Shown piece by piece: positions 19,403-28,929 of a stretch of 64,000 nt of DNA. The stretch comes from Candidatus Saganbacteria bacterium (GTDB lineage: Bacteria; Margulisbacteria; WOR-1; O2-12-FULL-45-9), in the NCBI GenBank assembly GCA_016932255.1, contig JAFGDE010000015.1, forward strand, positions 93,694 to 157,693, given 5' to 3'. The notes beneath the pieces were generated by a model. The model was not told where the DNA came from and ran no database searches. It saw nothing but the letters and a program-made list of their open reading frames with translations. Position 1 is the first letter of the stretch, and each line of letters opens with the position of its first letter. The translations under genes were made by a program, and so were the position numbers.

Positions 19403-20383
19403 GTGATCAGGATCGCACTCGATGCGATGGGCGGAGATTTTGCTCCAGCCGAGATAGTCAAAGGAGCGGTCCAGGCCAGCCGAGAGCTAGCGGCCGAAAT
19501 CATGCTTGTAGGCAACCCCGATCAGATCGGCCGGGAGCTCAAGAAATACAAGGATAAGGGCAAGTTGCCCATTGTCTCGGCTTCTGAAGTCATCACCATG
19601 AACGATCACCCGGTCCAGGCAGTTAAAAGCAAAAAAGACGCTTCGGTCAACGTAGCCGTAGCCCTGGTCAAAGACGGCAAAGCCGACGCTGTGGTCTCTG
19701 CAGGCAACACAGGCGCTCTGATGGCCGCAGCTCTGTTCAAGCTCGGCCGCTTGCCTGGTATTGAGCGGCCGGCGATCGCGACCGAATTCCCCCTGCCCTC
19801 AGGCAAAGTCCTGCTGCTTGATATGGGCGCCAACGCCGACTGCAAGCCGAAACACCTGGAACAGTTCGGGGTCATGGGCAGTCTTTACGCTAAACACGTC
19901 ATGCATATTGCCAATCCCCGGGTCGGTCTGCTCAATATTGGGGAAGAAAAAGAAAAAGGCAACGAACTGACCAGGGAAACCTGGCCGCTGCTCAAACAGG
20001 CGCCGATCAACTTTATCGGCAATATTGAATCAAAAGAGATCCTGCAGGGCAATGTTGATGTTATCGTTTGTGACGGGTTCACCGGCAATTTAATCCTCAA
20101 GTTCGGGGAAAGTCTTGGGGTCTCCGTCTTTCAAATGCTCAAAGCCGAGCTGTCGCGGGGCATTTTGAACAAGATCGGCCTGGCCTTTCTGCTGCCATCT
20201 CTGCTCAGGATCAGGAAAAAGGTCACTTATGATGAATACGGCGGCGCGCCGCTGCTGGGCATTGCCGGCACCGTCTTTAAAGCCCACGGCCGGGCCAAAG
20301 CTGCCGCGATCAAGAACGCCATACGCGAATCAGTGGAAGCGGTCAGCAGCGACATGGCAGCAAAACTGAAAGAGAACTTATGA
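19403..20383 (+). CDS. plsX: phosphate acyltransferase PlsX
   Basis: IRIALDAMGGDFAPAEIVKGA; SAGNTGALMAAA; GTG start. Confidence 0.97.
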   Translation: MIRIALDAMGGDFAPAEIVKGAVQASRELAAEIMLVGNPDQIGRELKKYKDKGKLPIVSASEVITMNDHPVQAVKSKKDASVNVAVALVKDGKADAVVSAGNTGALMAAALFKLGRLPGIERPAIATEFPLPSGKVLLLDMGANADCKPKHLEQFGVMGSLYAKHVMHIANPRVGLLNIGEEKEKGNELTRETWPLLKQAPINFIGNIESKEILQGNVDVIVCDGFTGNLILKFGESLGVSVFQMLKAELSRGILNKIGLAFLLPSLLRIRKKVTYDEYGGAPLLGIAGTVFKAHGRAKAAAIKNAIRESVEAVSSDMAAKLKENL

Positions 20384-20424
20384 CCCCTCGGCATCGGTCG
20401 GGGTCATGGCAAGGAAATCAAACT

Positions 20425-21408
20425 ATGAAAGCAAAAATAATCGGCGTCGGTTCCTGCGTCCCGGATAAGATCGTGACCAATGACGACGTGGCCAAGATCG
20501 TTGAGACCAATGATGAATGGATCAGAACGCGCACCGGTATCCAGGCAAGACGGGTCTCGGACGCCAGCACTGCAACGTCCGATCTGGCCATTGTCGCTGC
20601 GGAAAAAGCCCTCAAGGCCTCCGGTCTAAAAGCCGCAGACCTTGATCTGATCATTGTTGGCACGACCTCTCCGGACTACCTTTTCCCTTCGGTCGGCTGC
20701 CTGCTGCAGAATAAACTGGGAGCGATGCGCGCCGCAGCCTTTGATGTTTCTGCCGCCTGCTCCGGTTTCAATTACGCCCTGACCGTGGCATCCAACTTTA
20801 TTAATAACGGGGCTTATCGCAATATTCTGGTGGTTGGAGCCGATACCCTGACCAAATACCTTGACTGGTCTGACCGCGGCACCTGCATTCTGTTCGGTGA
20901 CGGAGCTGGCGCGGTCGTGTTGACCGCGACCGATAGCGGCGCCGGCATCCTGGCCAGCTGGCTCAAGGCCGAAGGCGACCTTGGTCATCATCTGATAATG
21001 CGCGGAGCCGGTTCCCGCGACCCGGAGTTAAAAGGAAAACATGGCCGCTTCATGACCATGGACGGCAAGGATGTTTTCAAGTTCGCGGTCAGGGTGCTGG
21101 AGGAATCGATCAGGGCTGTCCTGGATAAAACCGGCCTCAAGGTCGAAGATATCAATCTACTCATACCGCATCAGGCCAATGTCAGGATAATCGACCATGT
21201 GAGCAAGAAAATGGGATTGCCAAATGATAAGGTTTATGTTAATCTCCAGAAGTACGGAAACACCTCAGCCGCCTCAATCCCCCTAGCATTAGATGAAGCG
21301 CTGGCTGATGGTAAGATAAAGAACGGCGATATGATCGTCCTGTCCGGGTTCGGCGCCGGCCTGACCTGCGGGGCGAATCTTATTAAATGGGAGGATAGCA
21401 ATGCTTGA
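20425..21408 (+). CDS. fabH: 3-oxoacyl-ACP synthase III
   Basis: AAFDVSAACSGFNYAL, IPHQANVRIID, GNTSAASIPLAL; ATG at 20425 preferred. Confidence 0.96.
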   Translation: MKAKIIGVGSCVPDKIVTNDDVAKIVETNDEWIRTRTGIQARRVSDASTATSDLAIVAAEKALKASGLKAADLDLIIVGTTSPDYLFPSVGCLLQNKLGAMRAAAFDVSAACSGFNYALTVASNFINNGAYRNILVVGADTLTKYLDWSDRGTCILFGDGAGAVVLTATDSGAGILASWLKAEGDLGHHLIMRGAGSRDPELKGKHGRFMTMDGKDVFKFAVRVLEESIRAVLDKTGLKVEDINLLIPHQANVRIIDHVSKKMGLPNDKVYVNLQKYGNTSAASIPLALDEALADGKIKNGDMIVLSGFGAGLTCGANLIKWEDSNA

Positions 21409-22564
21409 TTATCAGCTGACCGAAGAACAACAAATGATCAAGGATTTGGTCAGGAAAGTGACTTTGGAAAAGGTTCTGTCCAAACGCGAGGAATGGGACG
21501 AGAAAGGCGAATTCCCCTGGGAAGCGATGAAAGCTTACGCTGACGCGGACCTGTGCGGTCTTTATATTCCTGAGGAATTGGGCGGTTTTGGCCAAAGCGT
21601 TTTCAACTTCTGCCTGGCGACCGAAGAGGTCAGCCGGGTTTGCGGCGGCGTTGGCGTGACCTTTGCCGCGTCAGCCCTGGGGTCCACCCCGATCCTGTTA
21701 TTCGGCACTGACGAACAAAAGAAAAAGTATATGCCAGATATCGCGGCCGGTAAAAGGCTGGCGGCTTTCGGCCTGACCGAGGCCAATGCCGGCTCTGATG
21801 CCGGCGGCATGGAAACAACCGCTAAAAAAGAGGGCGACTACTACATTATTAATGGCACTAAGCAGTGGATCACCAACGGCGGGGAAGCCGAGGTTTACAC
21901 TCTCTTTGCCATGACCGACAAGAAGAAAGGATCCCGCGGCGCTTCCTGTTTTATCGTTGAGAAAGGCACGCCGGGTTTTACTTTCGGCAAGAAAGAGAAC
22001 AAGATGGGTATCCGTTGCTCTGCCACCCGTGAGCTTGTCTTCCAGGACTGTAAAGCCCACAAAAGCCAGCTGCTGGGCAAAGAGGGGCAAGGGTTCATAA
22101 TCGCAATGAAGACGCTGGACCTTACTCGTCCGGGCATTGGCGCCCAGGCGGTAGGTATTGCCCAGGGCGCGATCGATGAAGCAACTAAATACGCCCGGGA
22201 GCGTATCCAGTTTGGCAAACCTATTGCTGCGCTTCAGGCAATACAGCATATGTTGGCTGACATGTCAACCCAGACCGAAGCCGCCCGTGGCCTGGTCTAC
22301 TCTGTAGCCCGGATGATCGATGCCGGAGCCAAGGACTACACCCTGCCCGCTTCTCAAGCCAAATTGTTCGCTTCTGACACGGCCATGAAAGTTACCATTG
22401 ATGCCATCCAGATCCTGGGCGGCTACGGCTACATGAAGGAATATCCGGTCGAAAAAATGGCGCGCGACGCCAAGATAACCCAGATCTATGAAGGCACCAA
22501 CCAGATCCAGCGTAACCAGATCGCTTTAGCCATGATCAAGGAAAGCGCCAAGAAGAAGAAATGA
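21401..22564 (+). CDS. acyl-CoA dehydrogenase
   Basis: AFGLTEANAGSDAGGMETTA, KQWITNGG, QILGGYGYMKEYPVEKMARDAKITQIYEGTNQIQR. Confidence 0.95.
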   Translation: MLDYQLTEEQQMIKDLVRKVTLEKVLSKREEWDEKGEFPWEAMKAYADADLCGLYIPEELGGFGQSVFNFCLATEEVSRVCGGVGVTFAASALGSTPILLFGTDEQKKKYMPDIAAGKRLAAFGLTEANAGSDAGGMETTAKKEGDYYIINGTKQWITNGGEAEVYTLFAMTDKKKGSRGASCFIVEKGTPGFTFGKKENKMGIRCSATRELVFQDCKAHKSQLLGKEGQGFIIAMKTLDLTRPGIGAQAVGIAQGAIDEATKYARERIQFGKPIAALQAIQHMLADMSTQTEAARGLVYSVARMIDAGAKDYTLPASQAKLFASDTAMKVTIDAIQILGGYGYMKEYPVEKMARDAKITQIYEGTNQIQRNQIALAMIKESAKKKK

Positions 22565-23343
22565 ACTTCATAGTCTGCATTAAACAGGTCCCGGAAACGA
22601 CCGAGGTTAAGATCAATCCGGAGACCAACACCCTGATCCGCGAGGGCGTCCCCTCGGTGGTCAACCCTTTTGATGAGAATGCGGTCGAGGCCGCGCTCAA
22701 ACTGAAAGAGAAGCACGGCGGCAAGGTAACGGCTATTACCATGGGGCCGCCGCAAGCTGCCGAAGCCCTGAGAACCTGTCTGGCCATGGGGGTTGATGAG
22801 GTGATACTGGTTTCTGATCGCGCTTTTGCCGGTTCTGACACCTGGGCCACTTCCTATGCCCTGTCCCAAACGATCAAAAAACTGGGTGAATACGATCTGA
22901 TCATCTGCGGCAAGCAGGCTATTGACGGCGACACCGCCCAGGTCGGCCCGGGCATTGCCGAATGGCTGGGACTGCCCCAGGTGACCTTTGCGGTCAAAAT
23001 AGAGGTCGAAGGAAAGACCGCCAAGGTCGAGCGCCTGCTTGAAGAGGTTAACGAAGTCGTTGAAACACCCCTGCCGGCAGTGCTGACCGTAGTCAAGCAG
23101 ATCAATGAACCCCGCATGCCTTCGCTCAAGGGCATGATGAAAGCCAAAAAAGCTGAGATCAAATCCCTTAAAGCCGAAGATATCAACGGTGATCCGAAAA
23201 ACCTCGGCTTAAACGGCTCGCCGACTCAAGTGGTCAAGATTTTTTCTCCGCCGCCTAAAGGTGGCGGAGAAAAACTGGACGGCGAAGCAGCCGAGATCGT
23301 CGATAAACTCGTGTCCAAGATCCGGGAGAGGAAGATTATTTGA
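22561..23343 (+). CDS. etfB: electron transfer flavoprotein beta subunit
   Basis: MNFIVCIKQVPETTEVK; CGKQAIDGDTAQVGPGIAEWLGLPQ. Confidence 0.95.
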   Translation: MNFIVCIKQVPETTEVKINPETNTLIREGVPSVVNPFDENAVEAALKLKEKHGGKVTAITMGPPQAAEALRTCLAMGVDEVILVSDRAFAGSDTWATSYALSQTIKKLGEYDLIICGKQAIDGDTAQVGPGIAEWLGLPQVTFAVKIEVEGKTAKVERLLEEVNEVVETPLPAVLTVVKQINEPRMPSLKGMMKAKKAEIKSLKAEDINGDPKNLGLNGSPTQVVKIFSPPPKGGGEKLDGEAAEIVDKLVSKIRERKII

Positions 23344-24557
23344 TGAGCATCAAGGTCATTGCTGATAATTGCACCGGTTGCACGCTCTGCGTTAAAGCTT
23401 GCGGCTTCAACGCCATTGAGATGAAGGACCGTCCGGACAGCAAGAAAAAGCTGGCGGTCATCGACCTGGACAAGTGCACCCTCTGCGGCGCCTGCGTTTC
23501 CGCTTGTAAGTCCAAGGCCATCGAGATCAAGGTTGAAAAAGAATCAAGCAAGGATCTGTCGCATTACAAAGGTGTTTGGGTCTTTGCCGAACAGCGCGAA
23601 GGCAAGATCCAGCCGGTGGCCTATGAATTGTTGGGTGAAGGCAGGAAGCTGGCCCAGGACCTGGGCACTGATCTTTCTGCCGTGCTCTGCGGCGGCGAGG
23701 ACATTGAAGAAGAAGTCGAGCATTTGTTCGCTTACGGCGCGGACAAGGTTTATTTACTGCACCACGACGAGCTGAAAGACTATAAATCCCTGCCCTACAC
23801 CCGGGCGGTCTCTGAGGTCCTGACCAAGTACAAGCCTGAGGTCTTTCTGCTGGGCGCGACCACCATGGGCCGCGATCTGGCCGCCCGGTTGGCTATCCGC
23901 ATTGGCGCCGGCTTGACAGCCGACTGCACCGGCCTGTCCATAGACAAGACCAAGAAGATCCTTCAGCAGACGCGGCCGGCTTTTGGCGGCAATATTATGG
24001 CCACCATCATCTCGCCTAATAACCGGCCGCAAATGGCCACGGTCCGTCCCAAGGTCTTCAAGAAACCGGACCGCCAGGAAGGCCGCAAAGGCGAGCTGGT
24101 CAAGTTCTCTCCAGCTATTAACCCGGAAGACCTGGTCGTCAAACTGCTTGAAGTGATCAAGGACGAGAGCATCAAGGTCAATCTGGCGGAAGCAGAGATA
24201 ATCGTCTCCGGCGGCCGCGGCATCGGCGAGGCCAAGAACTTCAAGCTGATCGAAGACCTGGCCAAGGTCCTGGGCGGCGCGGTTGGCGCCTCGCGCGCGA
24301 CCGTTGACGCGGGCTGGATCTCAGCCCATCATCAGGTCGGCCAAACCGGCAAGACCGTTGCGCCGAAACTCTATATTGCCTGCGGTATTTCCGGCAAGAT
24401 CCAGCATCTGGTCGGCATGCAGTCGTCGGACACGATAGTGGCGATCAACAAAGATCCGGACGCTCCGATCTTCAAGGTCGCTACTTACGGCATCGTTGGG
24501 GATCTGTTCGAATACGTTCCCCTTTTGACCAAGAAGATACAGGAGCTCAGAGGCTAA
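23340..24557 (+). CDS. etfA: electron transfer flavoprotein alpha subunit with N-terminal 2x[4Fe-4S] ferredoxin domain
   Basis: CTGCTLCVKAC and CTLCGACVSAC; C-terminal VSGGRGIGEAKNF, GASRATVDAGWI. Confidence 0.95.
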   Translation: MMSIKVIADNCTGCTLCVKACGFNAIEMKDRPDSKKKLAVIDLDKCTLCGACVSACKSKAIEIKVEKESSKDLSHYKGVWVFAEQREGKIQPVAYELLGEGRKLAQDLGTDLSAVLCGGEDIEEEVEHLFAYGADKVYLLHHDELKDYKSLPYTRAVSEVLTKYKPEVFLLGATTMGRDLAARLAIRIGAGLTADCTGLSIDKTKKILQQTRPAFGGNIMATIISPNNRPQMATVRPKVFKKPDRQEGRKGELVKFSPAINPEDLVVKLLEVIKDESIKVNLAEAEIIVSGGRGIGEAKNFKLIEDLAKVLGGAVGASRATVDAGWISAHHQVGQTGKTVAPKLYIACGISGKIQHLVGMQSSDTIVAINKDPDAPIFKVATYGIVGDLFEYVPLLTKKIQELRG

Positions 24558-24642
24558 CGAGCTTCGGCGCTGAAAGCGTCGGTTCTTGCCTGCGGTCAGG
24601 AACTGACGGTTTCACATTGCCAAATAAATAAGGGGAAAGATA

Positions 24643-25512
24643 ATGGACACGGCCTTTGTGTTTCCCGGCCAGGGCTCGCAGAGCGTTGGCATGGGCAAAG
24701 ACCTGGCAGAGAGCTATCTTGACCAGGCCAACGATGTGCTGGGCTTTGACCTGAAGAAGCTCTGCTTCGAAGGCCCGGAAGAAGCACTTAAACGCACGGA
24801 TATCACCCAACCGGCCATACTGACGGTCAGCATCGCTGCCTTTTATCGCCTCTCGTCCTACGTCCCTCGTCCCTCGTTTTTCGCTGGCCACAGCCTGGGC
24901 GAGTTTTCCGCCCTGGTCGCCGCCTCCGCCCTCTCCTTTAACGACGCGGTCAGACTTGTCCATCTCAGAGGGAAATTCATGCAGGAAGCCGTGCCAATGG
25001 GCCAGGGAGCCATGGCCGCGATTATCGGCGGCGATAACGGCAAGATCAAAGAGATCTGTCAGTCTGTCGGCAATGTCTGGCCGGCTAATTTCAATTCTCC
25101 TGGTCAGGTCGTTATTTCCGGTAAAAAGGAAGCGGTCGAGACCGCCGGCAACAAGATCAAGGAAGCCGGCGCCAAAAGAGTGATCCCCCTGGCTGTTTCC
25201 GCGCCTTTCCACTGCCCGCTGATGCAGCCTGCCGCAGACAAGCTTAAAGCTGAACTGGACAAAATCGAGATCAAAGACGCCCAAATACCGGTCGTGGCCA
25301 ATGTCACGGCCGAAGCTGTGACCGAAGGGGCCAAGATCAGGGAACTGCTGGTCAAACAGGTGACCAGCCCGGTCCTGTGGGAAGCTTCGATCAAAAATAT
25401 GATCGGTAACGGCATTAATAACTTTATTGAGGTCGGCTCAGGCTCGGTCCTGGCCGGTCTGATCAAGAAGATCGACCGGTCCGTTGAAGTTAAATCATTT
25501 TTAAATATTTGA
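24643..25512 (+). CDS. fabD: malonyl CoA-ACP transacylase
   Basis: FVFPGQGSQSVGMGKDL, AGHSLGEFSALVAA. Confidence 0.96.
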   Translation: MDTAFVFPGQGSQSVGMGKDLAESYLDQANDVLGFDLKKLCFEGPEEALKRTDITQPAILTVSIAAFYRLSSYVPRPSFFAGHSLGEFSALVAASALSFNDAVRLVHLRGKFMQEAVPMGQGAMAAIIGGDNGKIKEICQSVGNVWPANFNSPGQVVISGKKEAVETAGNKIKEAGAKRVIPLAVSAPFHCPLMQPAADKLKAELDKIEIKDAQIPVVANVTAEAVTEGAKIRELLVKQVTSPVLWEASIKNMIGNGINNFIEVGSGSVLAGLIKKIDRSVEVKSFLNI

Positions 25513-25626
25513 TCCCCACAATGAATTGTGGGGAATTATTCCGCAGATTTTAATCTGCGGTGTTAAAGGTTGAAGCTGAGGAACCGCGACGTTCAGTCGC
25601 TGGTTCCGAAAAAACGGAGGAAGAAC

Positions 25627-26373
25627 ATGCAATTGAAAGGTAAGGTCGCCTTAGTTACCGGCTCAGCCCAGGGTATCGGCAAAGCTATCGCCGTGGCCCT
25701 GGCCAAGGCCGGCGCTAATATCATCATTTCCGACATCAACCTGGAGCTGGCCAACAAGACCGCTGAGGAGATCAAGGCGCTGGGCGTAAAGACCATGTCG
25801 GTCAAGCTCAATGTTGCCGACGCTACCGAGGCCGAAGAAGTGGTCAAACAGGCCAAAGAAGCCATGGGCCAGATCGATATCCTGGTCAACAATGCCGGTA
25901 TCACCCGCGACACCCTCTTTATACGAATGAAGAAAGAAGATTGGGACCTGGTGCTCAACATCAACCTGAACGGCGTTTTCAATATGTGCAAGGCGGTCGT
26001 GCCACTGATGATGAAACAGCGTTTTGGCCGGATCATTAATATCGCTTCCATTGTCGGCGAAATGGGCAATTTCGGCCAGGCCAATTACGCCGCGTCCAAA
26101 GCCGGCGTGATCGGGCTGACCAAGACTCTGGCACGCGAGACCGCTCCGCGCGGCATCACGGTCAACGCTATCGCTCCGGGCTTTATTCAAACAGCAATGA
26201 CTGATAAAATACCAGAGGAAGTAAAACAGAAAATGATGGCACAAATCCCGATGGCCAAACTGGGCCAGCCCGAGGACGTGGCCAATGCCTGTCTCTTTCT
26301 GGCCAGCGAAGCCGCGGCTTATATTACCGGCCAGGTGATCAATGTTAACGGCGGCATGTTGATGAACACTTAG
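25627..26373 (+). CDS. fabG: 3-oxoacyl-ACP reductase
   Basis: ALVTGSAQGIGKAIA, LVNNAGITRDTLFIRM, YAASKAGVIGLTK; ATG at 25627 preferred. Confidence 0.97.
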   Translation: MQLKGKVALVTGSAQGIGKAIAVALAKAGANIIISDINLELANKTAEEIKALGVKTMSVKLNVADATEAEEVVKQAKEAMGQIDILVNNAGITRDTLFIRMKKEDWDLVLNINLNGVFNMCKAVVPLMMKQRFGRIINIASIVGEMGNFGQANYAASKAGVIGLTKTLARETAPRGITVNAIAPGFIQTAMTDKIPEEVKQKMMAQIPMAKLGQPEDVANACLFLASEAAAYITGQVINVNGGMLMNT

Positions 26374-26453
26374 TAGTCCGTAGGCTGTAGTCAGTAGCCT
26401 GTTTTCCTGCCTATTGCCTACTGGCTACGGTCTACAAAAAAGGAGGTGAAACA

Positions 26454-26699
26454 ATGGACGAGAATCAAGTTTTCGAACAGGTAAAGAAAGTTGTTGTTGA
26501 ACAGCTGGGGGTCAATGAGTCCGAGATCACGCGCGAGGCTTCCTTTGTGGACGATCTGGGCGCTGATTCCCTGGATACGGTCGAGCTCGTCATGGCCCTG
26601 GAGGAATCTTTCGGCACCGAGATCCCGGATGAGGACGCTGAAAAGATCAAGACGATCGGCGACACCGTGAGCTATATCCTGTCCCATAGCAAAAAGTAA
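26454..26699 (+). CDS. acpP: acyl carrier protein
   Basis: [33 protein letters not shown]. Confidence 0.98.
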   Translation: MDENQVFEQVKKVVVEQLGVNESEITREASFVDDLGADSLDTVELVMALEESFGTEIPDEDAEKIKTIGDTVSYILSHSKK

Positions 26700-26704
26700 T
26701 AATA

Positions 26705-27664
26705 ATGCGATTACCGGAACTTCAAATAGCTGATCTCGTGGCCAAGGTCCCCATTATCCAGGGGGGCATGGCCGTGCGTATCTCCACCGGGGCTCTGGCT
26801 GGTGCTGTGGCCGCTGCAGGCGGCATCGGCGTCATCGGCGCTTCAGGGATGACGTTTGAGGAACTGGCAAATGAGATCCGGTTGGCCCGGGCTAAAGCCC
26901 AAGGCGGCATTATAGGCATTAACATCATGTTCGCAGCCAGGGAATTTTGGGGGATCGTTAAAACAGCGATCAAGGAAAAAATTGACCTCGTCTTTACCGG
27001 GGCTGGTTTTTCCCGAGATATCTTCAAGGTCGGCCAAGATAACGATACCCCCATTGTTCCCATAGTTTCTTCCGCCCGCCTGGCCCAGACCTCGACCCGC
27101 TGCGGCGCAGCCGCTATCGTGGTCGAGGGCAAGGAAGCCGGCGGGCATCTGGGCACAGACCGGCCAATCCGCGAGATATTGCCCGAGGTCAGGCAGGTGA
27201 CTGACCTGCCGGTCATTGCCGCCGGCGGCATAACCACCGGGGCGGATATCGTGGAGATGTTCAAGCTGGGAGCCAATGGCGTGCAGATCGCCACCAGGTT
27301 CGTCCTGTCAGAAGAATGCAACGCAGCCCTGCCCTATAAACAACGCTATCAAACTGCCAGGCAAGAGGATATCGTTACGATCTCCTCGCCTGTCGGACTG
27401 CCCGGCCGGGCGATCAAAACTCCTTTTGTGGAAAAGATCCTGAGCAAGACAGCCCCCAAACCTGTCGGCTGTGATTTCTGCCTTAAACACTGTTCTCTGG
27501 AATACTGCATCATCCAGGCGCTGATCAACTCTCAGAATGGGGACATCGATAACGGCGTCGTCTTTTCCGGAGAGAACGTCTGGAAGATCAAGGACAAGAG
27601 CATCAGACCGGCTGCGGAGATCGTTAAAGAACTTGCCAAAGAAGCTGAGGAGGTTCAAGTATGA
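26705..27664 (+). CDS. fabK: enoyl-ACP reductase II (FabK / nitronate monooxygenase fold)
   Basis: PIIQGGMAVRISTGALAGAVAAAGGIGVIG; VEGKEAGGHLG; located in FASII cluster. Confidence 0.9.
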   Translation: MRLPELQIADLVAKVPIIQGGMAVRISTGALAGAVAAAGGIGVIGASGMTFEELANEIRLARAKAQGGIIGINIMFAAREFWGIVKTAIKEKIDLVFTGAGFSRDIFKVGQDNDTPIVPIVSSARLAQTSTRCGAAAIVVEGKEAGGHLGTDRPIREILPEVRQVTDLPVIAAGGITTGADIVEMFKLGANGVQIATRFVLSEECNAALPYKQRYQTARQEDIVTISSPVGLPGRAIKTPFVEKILSKTAPKPVGCDFCLKHCSLEYCIIQALINSQNGDIDNGVVFSGENVWKIKDKSIRPAAEIVKELAKEAEEVQV

Positions 27665-28902
27665 CTCGAGTCGTAATTACCGGCATGGGCGTTGTAAGTC
27701 CCATTGGCATCGGCCTGGAAAAATTCTGGCAGAGCCTGGCCGTCGGCCAGGGCGGGATCGGCAATATTACTGCCTTTGACGCCGGCGCTTTTTCTTCCCA
27801 GGTCGCCGGCGAAGTCAATGATTTTGATCCTAACGATTACTTTGATAAAAAAGAGGCCCGCCGCCTGGTCCGCTTCATCCAGTTCGCCGTGGCCGCCTCA
27901 CAGATGGCCCTGACGGACGCCGCTTTAACGATAGATGAGAGCAATGCCGGTGATATCGGCGTTTTGATCGGTTCCGGTATCGGCGGCATCAGTTTTCTGG
28001 AAGAACAGGCCAGGATCTTGCAGGAAAAAGGTCCGGACAAGCTCAGTCCTTTTACCGTGCCTTACATGATCACTGATATGGCTGCGGGTTACGTTTCGAT
28101 CAAGACCGGGGCCAAGGGCCCAAACTCCTGCGTGGTGACGGCCTGCGCTACCGGGACTCACGCGATCGGCGACGCTTATAAGATCATTCAGCGCGGCGCA
28201 GCCAAGATGATGATCGCCGGCGGCGCTGAAGCCTCGATCACTCCGCTGGGGGTGGGCAGTTTTTGCGCTGCCCGGGCCCTGACTACCACACATAACGCTG
28301 AACCAGCCGTGGCCAGCCGGCCTTTTGATAAGACCCGCGACGGCTTTGTCATCGGCGAAGGCGCGGGCACTGTTATCTTAGAGGACCTGGAACACGCCAG
28401 GGCCCGGGGCGCCAAGATCCACGGCGAGATCGTGGGCTACGGCATGAGCGGCGACGCCAGTCATATTACTGCCCCGGCACCCGGCGGCGAAGGCGCGGTT
28501 AGGGCCATCCGGGCTGCGTTCAAGGATGCTGATCTCGGCCCGGCCGATATCGACTATATAAATGCCCACGGTACTTCGACCGTACTGAATGATAAATATG
28601 AGACCATGGCCTTAAAAACGGCTTTTAGCGACAGGGCTAAAAATGTGCCTGTCAGTTCGACCAAATCCATGACCGGCCATCTCCTTGGGGCGACCGGCGC
28701 GGTCGAATTGATCGCTTCCATTCTGGCCATCCACAATTCCAAGATCCCGCCAACGATCAATTATCACGAACCCGACCCAGATTGTGATCTGGACTATGTG
28801 CCGAACAAAGCCAGGGACAAGGATATCAGGACTGTGATGTCAAATTCGTTCGGTTTTGGCGGTCACAACGCCATCCTGATAGTTAAAAAGTACCAGGCAT
28901 AA
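27661..28902 (+). CDS. fabF: 3-oxoacyl-ACP synthase II
   Basis: VVITGMGVVSPIGIGLEKFW, NAHGTSTVLND, KSMTGHLLGATGAVE. Confidence 0.97.
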   Translation: MTRVVITGMGVVSPIGIGLEKFWQSLAVGQGGIGNITAFDAGAFSSQVAGEVNDFDPNDYFDKKEARRLVRFIQFAVAASQMALTDAALTIDESNAGDIGVLIGSGIGGISFLEEQARILQEKGPDKLSPFTVPYMITDMAAGYVSIKTGAKGPNSCVVTACATGTHAIGDAYKIIQRGAAKMMIAGGAEASITPLGVGSFCAARALTTTHNAEPAVASRPFDKTRDGFVIGEGAGTVILEDLEHARARGAKIHGEIVGYGMSGDASHITAPAPGGEGAVRAIRAAFKDADLGPADIDYINAHGTSTVLNDKYETMALKTAFSDRAKNVPVSSTKSMTGHLLGATGAVELIASILAIHNSKIPPTINYHEPDPDCDLDYVPNKARDKDIRTVMSNSFGFGGHNAILIVKKYQA

Positions 28903-28929
28903 TTCGGCCCCTGTGTTATAATAGGGCTA

